Positions 1 to 6,257 of a stretch of 8,282 nt of DNA are shown one piece after another. How positions within the stretch are numbered: position 1 is the first letter of the stretch; each line of letters starts with the position of its first letter. This stretch comes from Chitinophagaceae bacterium. GTDB lineage: Bacteria > Bacteroidota > Bacteroidia > Chitinophagales > Chitinophagaceae. Made by a program: the position numbers and the translations under genes. Under the pieces are notes generated by a model. The model was not told the DNA's origin. It ran no database searches and was given only the letters and a program-made list of their open reading frames with translations. The stretch lies in contig CANHUK010000051.1 of assembly GCA_947463755.1 (NCBI GenBank), positions 1-8,282 of the forward strand. The letters run 5' to 3'.

Positions 1-459
1 GCCCTTCATGGGGTGCGATGAGATCCGACCCTCCCTGATCCGTACGAAGGTTTCGGGTGAGAAACTCACAAACTGGTTTTTCAACAGGCATTTGTATCTG
101 GATCGCCCAAGCGCGTAGCACTCCTCCAGGCTAAGGTCTGAATTGACGATCGTCGGCGCTGTCAGATTGACCAGATAGCTATCCCCCCGCCGGATCCGTT
201 CGATCGTATAATTGAACATCCTTGCATATACATCCCGGGGGATCGGAGTCTTATCGAATCGAAACCCCGTCAGGTTTACCGGAGCGTCATTTTCTGCCGG
301 GTGGGAATGTCTGCCGTTAAAGCTGAATTTGAAATCAACCATAGGATGATCGAGCCGCCAGATGCGGGGCTTCAACTCCTCGAAATCGATCAGGAAGCAG
401 AAGGGGATATTTTCACTCCCCAGTCGATTCATTTCCGGGATGCAGGTGTCCCTTGTCAT
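1..459 (-). CDS. pabB: Aminodeoxychorismate synthase component I, N-terminal part (runs off the left edge)
   Basis: Component I of aminodeoxychorismate synthase adds ammonia to chorismate in the cytoplasm, the first committed step to p-aminobenzoate and folate. 153 residues are visible; the gene continues past base 1. The chorismate-binding fold is recognised from RGDSYLVNLT (residues 91-100), FVSFSPETFVR (120-130) and the closing PMKG (150-153), which matches the family's PIKGT/PMKGT motif whose lysine is catalytic in E. coli PabB. The short N-terminus (MNRLG...PFCFLIDFE) resembles the compact PabB of Bacteroidota more than TrpE. The ATG at 459 follows an in-frame stop nine bases upstream; a second ATG at 432 (Met10) is possible. 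It starts 47 bases after the rng stop, on the same strand, so it is probably the last known gene of that operon. An anthranilate synthase component I cannot be fully excluded from this fragment, but is less likely. Confidence 0.85.
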   Translation of the reverse strand, partial: MTRDTCIPEMNRLGSENIPFCFLIDFEELKPRIWRLDHPMVDFKFSFNGRHSHPAENDAPVNLTGFRFDKTPIPRDVYARMFNYTIERIRRGDSYLVNLTAPTIVNSDLSLEECYALGRSRYKCLLKNQFVSFSPETFVRIREGRISSHPMKG

Positions 460-506
460 GGCCGTTCAGGTGGAGGTTTGACCGGGAGGTGTGGAAGTGG
501 ATAGGA

Positions 507-2054
507 TCAGAGTCTGATCTCTTCGTTGTTGCTATCGTAGAAATGGAACTCGGTCAGGTGATAATTGTTGTTGGCCCTGATGGTGATGTGCTGTCCGTAT
601 TTCCAACTCCAGCGCCATTTCCTGGAGAACAATCCCTTGGTCAGGTAGGCGTGGATGATCGGATGCACGGCCACTTTCAGTCCCTTGTGCTTCTGCATGG
701 CCAGATAGCTTAGGTTCTTTTCGATGTCATCTTCCAGGATGAGTGAGGAACCGATCTTTCCGGTGCCATGACATGAAGGGCAGATTTCCTGAGTGTTGAT
801 GCTCATTTCCGGCTTCATACGCTGCCGCGTGATCTGCATCAGGCCAAACTTTGAGATGGCGAGCACCGCATGCTTTGCCCGGTCGATCCGCATGTAGGTC
901 TCCATGGCTTCATGCAGCCGCTTCTTATTGTCCGGGAGTTTCATGTCGATGAAATCGACGACAATGATGCCTCCGATATCCCGAAGCCTCAACTGCCTGG
1001 CGATCTCTTCTGCTGCTTCGAGGTTCGTTTGCAGGGCATTTTCCTCCTGGTTGCTGCTGACACTCTTGTAACCGCTGTTGACATCGATCACATGGAGAGC
1101 CTCGGTATGTTCGATGATCAGATAGGCGCCGCTGGGCAGGTTGACCGTTTTACCAAAAGAGGCTTTCACCTGCTTGGTGATGCCGTATTGGTCGAATATG
1201 GGAGCCCCTCCCTGATGGAGGGTCACAATATCTGCTTTGTTGGGGGCGATCTTCTGGATGTAAAGCTTGGTGTCTGTGAAGATGCCTTTGTCATTCACCA
1301 CGATCTTGTTGAAATCCTCATTGAGGAGATCCCGGAGGATGCTGGTGGTTTTTGTCTGCTCGCTCAGGATCTTCGCGGGGGCAGTTGCGCCCTTGAGGTT
1401 CTGTTGGATGGATCTCCAGCTTTGGAAGAGGTTCTGCAGGTCTTCGTGAAGTTCGGCCGTATTTTTTCCCTCGGCGGCAGTCCGTACGATCACGCCAAAG
1501 TTTTTCGGCTTGATGGACTCCACGATCTTTTGGAGTCTTCTGCGTTCTTCAGACGAGTGAATTTTCCGAGACACGGCGATCACATCGTTGAAGGGGGTCA
1601 GCACCACGAACCGGCCGGGGAGAGAGAGTTCACAACTCAGGCGGGGACCTTTGGCGGCGATCGGTTCTTTCAGGATCTGTACCAGGATGTTCGGTTTTTG
1701 TCCGAGCACCTCGTTGATCTTCCCGGTCTTGACGATCTCCGGCTCTACCTCAAATCTGGAGAAGTCGAAACCCTCCTGGGATTTGTCCTGCATGGACAAT
1801 TGGGTGAACTTCAGCAGGGATTTGGCGTAGGGACTGAGGTCTGTATAATGCAGGAATGCGTCCTTCTCGAATCCTACATCAACGAAGGCGGCATTCAGAC
1901 CCGGTATGAGCTTCTTGACCTTGCCCAGGTACAGGTCTCCCACCGCGAAACTGGCATCCGTCTTTTCGGAATGCAGTTCCACCAGTTTTTTGTCTTCAAG
2001 CAAGGCGATTTCAACGCCTTGTGAATCCACATTGATGATGAGTTCTTTGTTCAA
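507..2054 (-). CDS. rng: Ribonuclease G (RNase E/G family endoribonuclease)
   Basis: A Mg-dependent, 5'-end-sensing endoribonuclease that cleaves single-stranded AU-rich RNA; in E. coli the family matures 16S rRNA and starts mRNA decay. The 515 residues cover the catalytic half only, the length usual for RNase G, with no RNase E scaffold tail. An S1 RNA-binding domain (about 38-130, with a charged insert near 85-110) comes first. The nuclease core follows with the two metal-binding aspartates D324 (HVIDVNSG) and D367 (VVDFIDM), then RQRMKP (410-415), and the Zn-link CPSCHGTGK (C425, C428) used for dimer or tetramer assembly. The start is TTG at 2054: the family N-terminus begins exactly there (MNKELII), and no in-frame ATG lies between it and the upstream stop at 2085-2087. 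It sits 133 bases after a tiny basic-protein gene, with two stem-loops in the gap, and 47 bases before pabB. Confidence 0.95.
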   Translation of the reverse strand: MNKELIINVDSQGVEIALLEDKKLVELHSEKTDASFAVGDLYLGKVKKLIPGLNAAFVDVGFEKDAFLHYTDLSPYAKSLLKFTQLSMQDKSQEGFDFSRFEVEPEIVKTGKINEVLGQKPNILVQILKEPIAAKGPRLSCELSLPGRFVVLTPFNDVIAVSRKIHSSEERRRLQKIVESIKPKNFGVIVRTAAEGKNTAELHEDLQNLFQSWRSIQQNLKGATAPAKILSEQTKTTSILRDLLNEDFNKIVVNDKGIFTDTKLYIQKIAPNKADIVTLHQGGAPIFDQYGITKQVKASFGKTVNLPSGAYLIIEHTEALHVIDVNSGYKSVSSNQEENALQTNLEAAEEIARQLRLRDIGGIIVVDFIDMKLPDNKKRLHEAMETYMRIDRAKHAVLAISKFGLMQITRQRMKPEMSINTQEICPSCHGTGKIGSSLILEDDIEKNLSYLAMQKHKGLKVAVHPIIHAYLTKGLFSRKWRWSWKYGQHITIRANNNYHLTEFHFYDSNNEEIRL

Positions 2055-2095
2055 GCTTGACAGCAGTATTTGGGAATATGTACGTCATGGATCAC

Positions 2096-2144
2096 GCCCA
2101 TACGACGTGGGTGCACGAAACTTTCGTCGACACATCGTATGGGC
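2096..2144 (-). promoter_or_regulatory. Long stem-loop in the rng leader
   Basis: A perfect 10-base inverted repeat, GCCCATACGA (2096-2105) and TCGTATGGGC (2135-2144), encloses 29 bases. After one mismatch the stem continues with GTG/CAC (2107-2109 with 2131-2133). A small inner hairpin, ACGA/TCGT, can form at 2115-2127. In the minus-strand transcript it lies between the stop of the basic-protein gene and the TTG of rng, about 40 bases before that start. No T-run follows it on either strand, so it does not look like an intrinsic terminator. RNase E of E. coli is autoregulated through leader hairpins; a similar role here is an inference. Confidence 0.5.
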
Positions 2145-2161
2145 CAATCCTGAACAGGGAA

Positions 2162-2179
2162 CCTGGCCTGACGGCCGGG
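2162..2179 (-). other. Short GC-rich stem-loop after the basic-protein gene
   Basis: GGCC (2165-2168), the loop TGAC and GGCC (2173-2176) form a tight hairpin that extends by two C-G pairs beyond one mismatch. It begins 8 bases after the stop codon of the 31-residue gene on the minus strand. Downstream on that strand comes GGTTCCCTGTTC, which has no proper T-tract. A 3'-end stabiliser or a weak partial terminator is possible. Confidence 0.35.
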
Positions 2180-2187
2180 CGAGAGAA

Positions 2188-2283
2188 CTATTTGTTCTTC
2201 TTCTTATGACGATTCTTCCTCAATCTCTTCTTACGCTTGTGGGTAGCAATCTTATGCCTTTTCCTTTTCTTACCGCAGGGCAT
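2188..2283 (-). CDS. 31-residue AURKAIP1/COX24-domain basic protein (mS38-like, probably ribosomal)
   Basis: The protein opens MPCGKKRKRHKIATHKRKK and ends with RLRKNRHKKKNK; nearly two thirds of its residues are Lys, Arg or His. This is the pattern of the very small proteins that Bacteroidota genomes carry and that are classed by the AURKAIP1/COX24 domain. In mitochondria that domain is ribosomal small-subunit protein mS38, so the bacterial protein is most likely a small rRNA-binding ribosomal protein; the family link is recognised, the role here is inferred. The ATG at 2283 follows an A-rich leader (ACAAAATTAAGAAGC) without a strong Shine-Dalgarno site. It lies 25 bases after the TPR gene and 133 bases before rng on the same strand. 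It is short enough for automatic gene finders to miss. The opposite strand has a 128-codon open frame here, which I take to be spurious. Confidence 0.88.
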   Translation of the reverse strand: MPCGKKRKRHKIATHKRKKRLRKNRHKKKNK

Positions 2284-2308
2284 GCTTCTTAATTTTGTAT
2301 GATGTACG

Positions 2309-3157
2309 TTATTGCAATGACTTTATCTTCTCGTCTATGGCCTTGACGGCTTCGGGGTTATCGACCTTGGTGCGGGCGATCCCGTACCAATAGGCTGCTT
2401 TATCCCGGTTGCCTGACCGCTCGAAACTCTCCGCCAGCAGGAAGATGGCTTCTTTGTTCCAGGGTTCCGCTGCTACGACTTTTTCGAATCTTTCCGCCGC
2501 TTTGTCGAACTGCCCCGAGACCAACCCTCCGTATCCCAGCATGAACTGCGCGAACATGTTGGTTGAATCCCGTGCCGCCACTTCCCGGATCTTCAAGATT
2601 CCCTCCATGGGAGCCCCTCCGGGTCCGGCATGAAAGAAGTAGGTGCTTCCGAGGCCCACGATCGCGGAATCATTGGAGGGATTAAGGGCGAGGGATTCAT
2701 TGAACAAGGCCTGGGCCTGTTCAGCCATCCAGGCTTTGCGTCCCGGATCGGGTTGTCCCCGCACTTCCTCCAGCAACGCGTGGGCCGCGAAGTTCAGGTT
2801 TTTTTCAGACTTTTCCAATTTTGCCTTTTCTCCCGTGTACCAGAGAAAGGGGAGAAGTGCCCGGGCACTGTCGCGCCAGAACGCGGCGAGGGCTTCGTAC
2901 GCATTGATGCGTTGCGAAACGACATCACCCCGGTGCACGGTTCCCTCCAGCGTGGCCAGGAAGGCAGACTGTGAGGGCGTAAGCGATTTCCTGGCCTCAG
3001 CCAGGATGCTTTCCGTATCGGGGTGATCGTGCCCCTTGGCTGGGGCATTCGAAACTGCGGTGGTGGTGGCGGTTGGCTTGGTGGTTCTTCCAAGGAAGAA
3101 AAGCGTGAACAGCAACAGCAATCCTCCACCCGTCACGATCCATATGTGTCTGTTCAA
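2309..3157 (-). CDS. Membrane-anchored tetratricopeptide-repeat protein
   Basis: The exact function is unknown. The 282 residues begin with a single hydrophobic segment (about 6-22, VTGGGLLLLFTLFFLG) behind a short basic start, which suggests an inner-membrane anchor with the bulk in the periplasm. A Thr/Ala/Pro-rich linker follows (24-45). The C-terminal half holds helical repeats of TPR type at about 144-177, 202-235 and 236-269, for example FMLGYGGLVSGQFDKAAERF and LAESFERSGNRDKAAYWYG. Such repeats normally form a protein-binding surface. The start is TTG at 3157: no ATG or GTG is available in frame before the upstream stop at 3188-3190, and the TTG places the hydrophobic segment right at the N-terminus. 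It follows the HU gene by 33 bases and precedes the 31-residue gene by 25, so it is very probably cotranscribed with both. Confidence 0.85.
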   Translation of the reverse strand: MNRHIWIVTGGGLLLLFTLFFLGRTTKPTATTTAVSNAPAKGHDHPDTESILAEARKSLTPSQSAFLATLEGTVHRGDVVSQRINAYEALAAFWRDSARALLPFLWYTGEKAKLEKSEKNLNFAAHALLEEVRGQPDPGRKAWMAEQAQALFNESLALNPSNDSAIVGLGSTYFFHAGPGGAPMEGILKIREVAARDSTNMFAQFMLGYGGLVSGQFDKAAERFEKVVAAEPWNKEAIFLLAESFERSGNRDKAAYWYGIARTKVDNPEAVKAIDEKIKSLQ

Positions 3158-3176
3158 GGGGAAGTAGGTTTTCCGA

Positions 3177-3184
3177 CAAAGGTA
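3177..3184 (-). promoter_or_regulatory. Possible internal promoter -7 element before the TPR gene
   Basis: Read on the minus strand, TACCTTTG matches the Bacteroidota -7 consensus TAnnTTTG exactly and ends 19 bases before the TTG start of the TPR gene. No TTTG is seen at the -33 position. It may give extra transcription of the lower operon, or be a chance match. Confidence 0.25.
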
Positions 3185-3190
3185 TGGCTA

Positions 3191-3514
3191 TCATGCCATT
3201 TCGTCGGCGCCGTCTTCGTTGATTCTCGCATCTGCCTGGAGTTTCTTTACTTCATGGGTGAACTCCTTGGCGGGTTTGAATGCAGGGATGTAATGTGCGG
3301 GGATGTGAACGGCCGTGTTCTTTTTGATATTCCGACCGATCTTGGCCGCTCTTTTCTTTGTAATGAAGCTGCCAAAGCCGCGAATGTAGATATTTTCGCC
3401 TTTTGAGAGGGATTCCTTTACTTCCTTGAACATCGTCTCAAGGGTGACGAGTACGTCCACTTTCGGAATGCCTGTCTTTTCGGCGATGTTGTTGATCAGG
3501 TCGGCTTTTCTCAT
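3191..3514 (-). CDS. HU/IHF-family histone-like DNA-binding protein
   Basis: A small dimeric nucleoid protein that binds and bends DNA. The 107 residues show the whole HU fold: an N-terminal helical part (MRKADLINNIAEKTG), the signature IRGFGSF (44-50), and the beta-arm that enters the minor groove, ending PAFKPAKEF (77-85). E. coli HU is about 90 residues; here a tail of roughly 20 follows (88-107) with an acidic end (INEDGADEM). The ATG at 3514 is preferred over an open frame reaching 3595 because HU proteins start at this Met-(R/K)-KADLI position and because the leader just before it (AAAAAATCATAAAT) is the A-rich type usual in this phylum. The divergent promoter region with mutY lies upstream. 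It is the first gene of the minus-strand operon, so it probably sets expression of the genes that follow. Confidence 0.93.
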   Translation of the reverse strand: MRKADLINNIAEKTGIPKVDVLVTLETMFKEVKESLSKGENIYIRGFGSFITKKRAAKIGRNIKKNTAVHIPAHYIPAFKPAKEFTHEVKKLQADARINEDGADEMA

Positions 3515-3592
3515 ATTTATGATTTTTTCGTCTTGGGGTTGGATGAGGATTGAAAGGGTTTCGGGTGTTTTTGTAAAGGCCAGCCTGTCGGG

Positions 3593-3619
3593 CAAATTAC
3601 CTAAAATTTAGCAAATCAA
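3593..3619 (-). promoter_or_regulatory. Probable promoter of the HU operon
   Basis: On the minus strand, TTG (3619-3617), a 17-base spacer and TAATTTG (3599-3593) resemble the Bacteroidota pair TTTG / TAnnTTTG with slightly short spacing. Transcription would start near 3586, giving a leader of about 70 bases before the HU ATG. It is the only good candidate between the divergent genes on this strand. Confidence 0.4.
3601..3611. repeat. 11-base palindrome between the divergent promoters
   Basis: CTAAA-A-TTTAG is a perfect odd palindrome. It lies in the spacer of the proposed HU promoter and covers the proposed -33 element of the mutY promoter, so a protein bound here could affect both. It is AT-rich and short, so chance is a real alternative. 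Confidence 0.25.
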
Positions 3620-3638
3620 CGGATTACATGCATCTTTG
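3607..3638 (+). promoter_or_regulatory. Probable promoter of mutY
   Basis: TTTAG (3607-3611), a 19-base spacer and CATCTTTG (3631-3638) fit the Bacteroidota -33/-7 pair with one mismatch in each element. Transcription would begin near 3645, about 30 bases before the mutY ATG. It partly overlaps the oppositely directed HU promoter. Confidence 0.4.
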
Positions 3639-3673
3639 CAGGAATAAGAACGATTTCCGGGATATAAAATTGT

Positions 3674-4792
3674 ATGAAGCGAGGAAATCCTGACAAAACA
3701 CAGTCAACTCCCCCTGATGCTTCCGCTGATTTCTTCACGCGGTCGCTCATGCGATGGCATAAACATGACAATCACCGCACGATGCCCTGGAAGGGTGAGC
3801 GGGACCCGTACCGCATCTGGCTGAGCGAGATCATTCTTCAACAGACCAGGGTGGAGCAGGGGTGGGCATACTATGAGCGCTTTATCCGCACCTATCCGGA
3901 TGTCCGATCGCTGGCTGCGGCTCCGGATGCGGAGGTATTCAAATTGTGGGAAGGCCTGGGTTACTATGCCCGCTGCCGTAACCTGCTGAAAGCTGCACGG
4001 CAGGTGGTATCCGATCATGGCGGCGTATTCCCGCCCGACCATGGTGCCATCCTCGCACTACAGGGTGTCGGCCCATACACGGCGGCCGCTGTTTCATCTT
4101 TTGCTTTCGGACTTCCGCATGCGGTGGTGGATGGCAATGTACTGCGTGTACTTGCCAGGTATTTCGGTGTGCAGGAGTCTGTGGATGAAGGGCCGGTGCG
4201 CCGAAGGCTCGATGCATGGGCTCAGCGTCTCTTATACAGAGAGGATCCCGGAGCGTACAATCAGGCCATCATGGATTTTGGCGCCACGGTTTGCAAACCG
4301 GCATCCCCGAAGTGTGCAGATTGTCCACTGGCGGATGGATGTCAGGCCTTCCGGCTGTCGTGCCAGGACGAGTTGCCCGTCAGAACGGCCAAGCCTGCCC
4401 GCCGGTTAAGATGGATGGACTACCTGATCCCGGTCTTCGGGCATACACTGCCCCTGCGGGAGCGCACCGGCAGGGATGTGTGGCGTCATCTCTTTGAGCC
4501 CATCCTGATCGAGTCTCCGATGCCGACGGATGAGACGGAACTATGCGCTCATCCCATGTTATTGGCGATGAATGGCGGTTCAGCTCCCGGGGTATACGAA
4601 TGTTCCGATCCTTATGTACAACTGCTGACCCATCAGCAGATTTCGGGAAGGTTCCTCGTCTTTCGTCCGGTCACCAGGCCTTTGCTACCGGATGGATATC
4701 AATGGGTTGACATAGCTGAACTCCCATCTGTCGCTCTTCCCCGCCATGTACGTCAGTTCTTCGATCGACATTCCTCTCTTTCTGCCGGATGA
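3674..4792 (+). CDS. mutY: A/G-specific adenine DNA glycosylase
   Basis: MutY removes adenine mispaired with 8-oxoguanine and so prevents G:C to T:A mutations. The 372 residues are slightly longer than E. coli MutY (350), with about 20 extra at the N-terminus. Seen in order: WLSEIILQQTRVEQ with catalytic E52; the helix-hairpin-helix LQGVGPYTAAAV (129-140); VVDGNVLRVLAR with catalytic D153; and the 4Fe-4S loop C207-x6-C214-x2-C217-x5-C223. The C-terminal part (about 245-365) fits the Nudix-like domain that reads 8-oxoG; LLTH at 317-320 stands where E. coli has its FSH recognition loop. The ATG at 3674 follows an A/T-rich leader (ATATAAAATTGT). The gene is divergent from HU. It is followed by gldE after 120 bases; in many Bacteroidota ssb lies in that gap. 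Confidence 0.96.
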   Translation: MKRGNPDKTQSTPPDASADFFTRSLMRWHKHDNHRTMPWKGERDPYRIWLSEIILQQTRVEQGWAYYERFIRTYPDVRSLAAAPDAEVFKLWEGLGYYARCRNLLKAARQVVSDHGGVFPPDHGAILALQGVGPYTAAAVSSFAFGLPHAVVDGNVLRVLARYFGVQESVDEGPVRRRLDAWAQRLLYREDPGAYNQAIMDFGATVCKPASPKCADCPLADGCQAFRLSCQDELPVRTAKPARRLRWMDYLIPVFGHTLPLRERTGRDVWRHLFEPILIESPMPTDETELCAHPMLLAMNGGSAPGVYECSDPYVQLLTHQQISGRFLVFRPVTRPLLPDGYQWVDIAELPSVALPRHVRQFFDRHSSLSAG

Positions 4793-4839
4793 TCCCGCCG
4801 TCTGGCGCTCAGGGTCTCGCGGACTGCCTGTAAAATCGG

Positions 4840-4847
4840 TAAGTTTG
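4840..4847 (+). promoter_or_regulatory. Possible gldE promoter -7 element
   Basis: TAAGTTTG matches TAnnTTTG exactly and lies in the 120-base mutY-gldE gap. Transcription would start near 4854, about 60 bases before the ATG chosen for gldE. The -33 TTTG is not evident, so strength is uncertain. The position also argues against a TTG start of gldE at 4850. Confidence 0.4.
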
Positions 4848-4912
4848 CATTGCGCGATCCAGGCCGGTTGGAAACAGGTCTGTACGTGTCGCATCATACC
4901 ATCACCCATCTC

Positions 4913-6256
4913 ATGTTCTCTAACATCGGTATCGATCTACCCATGTTCCTGTTCACAGGACTGCTGGCGGTTTTTCCCCAGGCCGGGTCTCTGCCGTTGC
5001 TGATCTTGTTGCTCTGCTGTCTGACCGCCGGATTCGCGATGACCGGTGCCGAAGTCGCCTTGTTCAGTATGTCCTGGGCCGACCTCGACCGCCTCAAGGT
5101 TCGTCGGCAGCCCGTCGCCAGAAAAGTGGTGCGGCTGCTGGAATCACCGCGTACGCTGCTTGCATCACTTTCCGTGGCCCGCGTCGTATTGAACCTTATG
5201 ATCGTTGTGGTCTGTGATCTGCTCTTGTCTCCCCTGTTCACAGCGTCGGGAGTGCATCTGTTGTTTTCCCTGCTGCTTCGCATCCTGATCATCAGCGGCC
5301 TGATCCTCCTGGTCTGTGAGTTCCTGCCCAGGCAGTGGGCACAGTACCGGAAGATGCATTTCATTCATTTTACCTATGTCATCGTGGAGCCGGTACATCT
5401 CCTGTTCCTGCCGTCGGCGAGGCTTGCCATCAGGTTTTCGGATCACGTGCGCAGTCTGTTCGGCGGTGGCCGTGCGGGTGATGCCGGTCGCAGATTCGAT
5501 CAGGCCCTTGACCGGACATCTGATCCGAAGGCTTCAGAGTCAGAGCGCAACATCGTGCGGGGGGTGATACGTTTTGGTAATACGACCGTCCGTCAGATCA
5601 TGCGCAGTCGCGTGGATGTGCATGGCATCGAGCGATCGATCCCGTTCCCGGAACTGCTTCGGCTGGTGGCGGAACTCAGGTATTCCCGACTGCCGGTATA
5701 TCGGGGCAACCTCGACCGGATCGAGGGCATCATTCACACCAAGGACCTGCTGCCGTTGCTGGATGCTCCGGCTGATACAGACTGGCTGCCCCTGGTGCGT
5801 CCGGCCTTCTATGTGCCCGAACACAAGCCGATCGAGGATCTGCTGCAGGAATTCAGAGCCCGCCGCATGCATTTCGCGGTGGTGGTGGATGAATTCGGTG
5901 GAACAGAGGGCATCGTCACCCTGGAGGATATCCTCGAGGAGGTGATCGGAGATATCCGCGACGAATTTGACGAGGATGAAGTCCGTCATATTCGGCTGGA
6001 TGACCACAGTTTCATGTTCGAGGGCGCAACGATGATCAGCGACGCCTGTGCGTTCATGGGCCTTGATGCCACCTCGTTCCAGCCGATGCAGGGAGACCAC
6101 GAAACGATGGCGGGTCTCATGCTGGAACTGGCCGGAGAGATCCCTGTCGCCGGAACGGAGATCCAGCGCGACGGATATGTTTTCACTGCAGCTGAAGTGG
6201 CCCGACACCGGATCCTGCGGGTCAGGGTCCAGATCATACCACCCAATAATCCATGA
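4913..6256 (+). CDS. gldE: Gliding motility-associated protein GldE (CNNM/CorC-type membrane protein)
   Basis: GldE is an inner-membrane protein of the hemolysin C/CorC family that is needed with GldD for gliding in Flavobacterium johnsoniae; its biochemical role is not settled. The 447 residues show the family layout. A CNNM (DUF21) membrane domain has hydrophobic segments near 26-50, 88-108, 114-135 and 152-168, with TGAEVALFSMS (44-54) and CEFLPRQWA (135-143, a variant of the E-x-x-PK motif with Arg for Lys). Two CBS domains follow (about 225-285 and 290-345, the second containing VVVDEFGGTEGIVTLEDILEE). A C-terminal CorC/HlyC domain ends the protein (about 360-441). An open frame reaches a TTG at 4850, but that codon overlaps the likely transcription start, so ATG 4913 is preferred; ATG 4943 is also possible. 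The stop lies one base before gldD. Confidence 0.92.
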   Translation: MFSNIGIDLPMFLFTGLLAVFPQAGSLPLLILLLCCLTAGFAMTGAEVALFSMSWADLDRLKVRRQPVARKVVRLLESPRTLLASLSVARVVLNLMIVVVCDLLLSPLFTASGVHLLFSLLLRILIISGLILLVCEFLPRQWAQYRKMHFIHFTYVIVEPVHLLFLPSARLAIRFSDHVRSLFGGGRAGDAGRRFDQALDRTSDPKASESERNIVRGVIRFGNTTVRQIMRSRVDVHGIERSIPFPELLRLVAELRYSRLPVYRGNLDRIEGIIHTKDLLPLLDAPADTDWLPLVRPAFYVPEHKPIEDLLQEFRARRMHFAVVVDEFGGTEGIVTLEDILEEVIGDIRDEFDEDEVRHIRLDDHSFMFEGATMISDACAFMGLDATSFQPMQGDHETMAGLMLELAGEIPVAGTEIQRDGYVFTAAEVARHRILRVRVQIIPPNNP

Positions 6257-6257
6257 G

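Noticed and set aside
870..2024. Plus-strand open frame of 384 codons antisense to rng
   Set aside because: It lies entirely opposite the rng coding sequence, whose motifs are unmistakable, and its translation has no recognisable domain. Long antisense frames are common in GC-moderate genes.
1906..2292. Plus-strand frame of 128 codons across the rng leader
   Set aside because: It covers the start of rng, two hairpins and the 31-residue gene on the other strand. Its low-complexity Leu-rich part is the reverse of the Lys/Arg-rich gene.
3515..3595. 27-residue N-terminal extension of HU
   Set aside because: HU proteins begin at the MRKADLI position, and the extension covers the leader expected from the promoter.
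4810..4830. Imperfect hairpin after mutY (CAGG-GTC / GAC-TG-CCTG) as a terminator
   Set aside because: The stem has a two-base bulge and is followed by TAAAATCGG, not a T-run. It is too weak to call.
4746..5003. Plus-strand frame between mutY and gldE as an ssb remnant
   Set aside because: It overlaps both neighbours out of frame and its translation shows no OB-fold features.
6048..6257. N-terminal extension of gldD into gldE
   Set aside because: The extension is Arg/Ser/Trp-rich out-of-frame translation of gldE. The ATG at 6258 gives a proper lipoprotein signal peptide.
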